From: an uncultured Chryseolinea sp.
Lineage (GTDB): Bacteria > Bacteroidota > Bacteroidia > Cytophagales > Cyclobacteriaceae
Assembly: GCA_946478915.1 (NCBI GenBank)
Contig: CAMLER010000337.1
Span: 1 to 6,049 of the forward strand
Length of the DNA: 6,049 bases
Direction of reading: 5' to 3'
Shown here: positions 5,312 through 6,049 of the stretch, in pieces
Layout of the letters: each line of letters begins with the position of its first letter
Position numbering within the stretch: the stretch's first letter is position 1
Notes under the pieces: model-generated
What the model was told of the DNA's origin: nothing
Seen by the model: only the letters and a program-made list of their open reading frames with translations
Database searches by the model: none
Position numbers and translations under genes: made by a program

Positions 5312-5701
5312 ATGTCTAAAATCATCGACACTTATATTGCCGGCGGAGTTGAGTATATGCATCCTGTGACGGCCCTCTTTATCGTTAACATTGCAATAAT
5401 TGGATTTATAATCTATAGCCGAACTACTTCAAGAATTATCAATCCGAAGTGGATTGAAGCAATTAAACACGTAGGGGGTTTTGCCGTCGCGGTTGGTACT
5501 TTTGGAACGTTAATGGGATTGTTTATGGCGTTCAATGCCCTGGAACAAAGTGAACAGGTGATCCCTTTCCAGGTAATAATGGGAGGTCTAAAGGTTGCGC
5601 TGATTAATGTCTTATATGGGTTGATTGTTTTCCTAATCTCAATGGTCAGTTATATTGTTTTAAAGCTGAAACAATTGGGCCGTCCTTCTTCAACTGCCTG
5701 A
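5312..5701 (+). CDS. Minimal MotA/TolQ/ExbB-like proton channel family protein
   Basis: This encodes 129 residues from ATG 5312, which opens a normal N-terminus (MSKIIDTYIAGG). Three membrane helices lie at about 16-35, 55-77 and 93-118. The MotA/TolQ/ExbB signature is visible: VGTFGTLMGLFMAF in the second helix (Thr66 aligns with the pore threonine of ExbB helix 2), then PFQVIMGGLKVALINVLYGLI, matching 'sp..l..Gi..AL..T..GL'. The position of the second conserved pore threonine (ExbB Thr181) appears to be Val100. Classical ExbB and TolQ are over 220 residues; here the large cytoplasmic loop between helices 1 and 2 is reduced to about 20 residues. Known members form inner-membrane pentamers that use proton flow to move a partner (ExbD, TolR, MotB). 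No such partner with a periplasmic domain is seen; instead a small membrane gene follows 10 bases downstream. Function by energy coupling is inference. Confidence 0.8.
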   Translation: MSKIIDTYIAGGVEYMHPVTALFIVNIAIIGFIIYSRTTSRIINPKWIEAIKHVGGFAVAVGTFGTLMGLFMAFNALEQSEQVIPFQVIMGGLKVALINVLYGLIVFLISMVSYIVLKLKQLGRPSSTA

Positions 5702-5711
5702 GTCATCACGT

Positions 5712-6020
5712 ATGCAAAATGCGTTCCTTACAATTTTTTTTATTGCGGGTTTTTTAATCCTGCTCGTGTCAATCAAACATTTGTTTGATTCAGAAAAAGG
5801 AATTCAAAACAGATGGAGGGGAGCAATTCATCACACAATTGCAGTAGCTGTAGCGTTGTGTGCACTTGTCGTTTTAATTGCACTGCTCCAATTGCTCGAT
5901 CTGTTTGAGCGAGAACCTTTTTCATTTAGCGCATTTCTGGATATCCTTCAATTTTCTTTTGTAATACTGGTCAGTATTGGTTTGGTGATCTTCGCAGTTT
6001 TGCTACTTGCGGGGAGGTGA
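5712..6020 (+). CDS. Small three-helix membrane protein, unknown function
   Basis: This encodes 102 residues. Hydrophobic segments at about 4-22, 41-65 and 77-100 suggest three membrane helices. They are joined by a basic loop (HLFDSEKGIQNRWRG, 23-37), probably cytoplasmic, and an acidic-aromatic loop (DLFEREPFSFS, 63-73). The gene starts 10 bases after the ExbB-like gene's stop on the same strand, so the two are very likely one transcript. Its three-helix plan and size echo the upstream protein, and I cannot exclude that it is a highly diverged relative, but no MotA/ExbB signature (GTxxG, ALxxT) is visible. It has no ExbD/TolR-like single-helix-plus-periplasmic-domain layout. A heptamer repeat begins right after its stop codon. 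I do not recognise the family. Confidence 0.75.
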   Translation: MQNAFLTIFFIAGFLILLVSIKHLFDSEKGIQNRWRGAIHHTIAVAVALCALVVLIALLQLLDLFEREPFSFSAFLDILQFSFVILVSIGLVIFAVLLLAGR

Positions 6021-6021
6021 A

Positions 6022-6049
6022 CGTTATCCGTTATCCGTTATTCGTTATC
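6022..6049 (+). repeat. Tandem heptamer repeat CGTTATC, cut by the window edge
   Basis: Four head-to-tail units fill the last 28 bases: CGTTATC, CGTTATC, CGTTATT, CGTTATC. The array begins one base after the TGA stop of the small membrane protein gene and continues past the window. Given the 415-477 array, a second arm in opposite sense may follow outside the window. Confidence 0.85.

Overview
The window looks like ordinary chromosome of a Bacteroidota bacterium, probably of the Cytophagales or a related group; this is inference. The basis is the family mix (a LytTR regulator paired with a LytS-like kinase, a DUF4097 surface protein, lipocalin-like secreted domains, a DUF3606 small protein), start codons without clear Shine-Dalgarno sequences, moderately AT-rich DNA, and short period-7 repeats beside stop codons. 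I see no insertion sequence, CRISPR array, rRNA or tRNA.

Layout. Bases 2-175 (+) are the 3' end of a VOC/glyoxalase-like gene, followed 33 bases later by a 4-oxalocrotonate-tautomerase-like gene (209-415, +). This unit converges on a secreted protein made of two tandem lipocalin-like domains (491-1294, -). Between the convergent genes lies a period-7 repeat that can fold into a hairpin. Next come a small DUF3606 gene (1509-1718, -) and a sparse stretch, 1719-2092, with one doubtful ORF. A clear intrinsic terminator (2042-2073) serves the minus-strand DUF4097 gene (2093-3115), whose product has a repeat of exactly 18 residues. Upstream of it on the same strand is a two-component pair, sensor kinase (4048-5088) then LytTR response regulator (3340-4044), separated by 3 bases. 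Divergent from the kinase is a two-gene membrane cassette: a minimal MotA/TolQ/ExbB-like protein (5312-5701, +) and a 102-residue three-helix membrane protein (5712-6020, +). Heptamer repeats start right after the second gene and run off the window edge.

How the genes may work together. The kinase and regulator are almost certainly partners. Their targets cannot be read from the sequence; the two candidates by position are the DUF4097 gene downstream and the divergent membrane cassette. The VOC and tautomerase genes may be co-transcribed, but no shared substrate is evident.

The features I find most worth a second look are the period-7 repeats (415-477, 1485-1498, 6022-6049), each beginning within about 11 bases of a stop codon; the stripped-down ExbB-like protein with its unrecognised small partner; and the strictly periodic DUF4097 solenoid. 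I found no clear evidence of a wholly new defence or mobile system.
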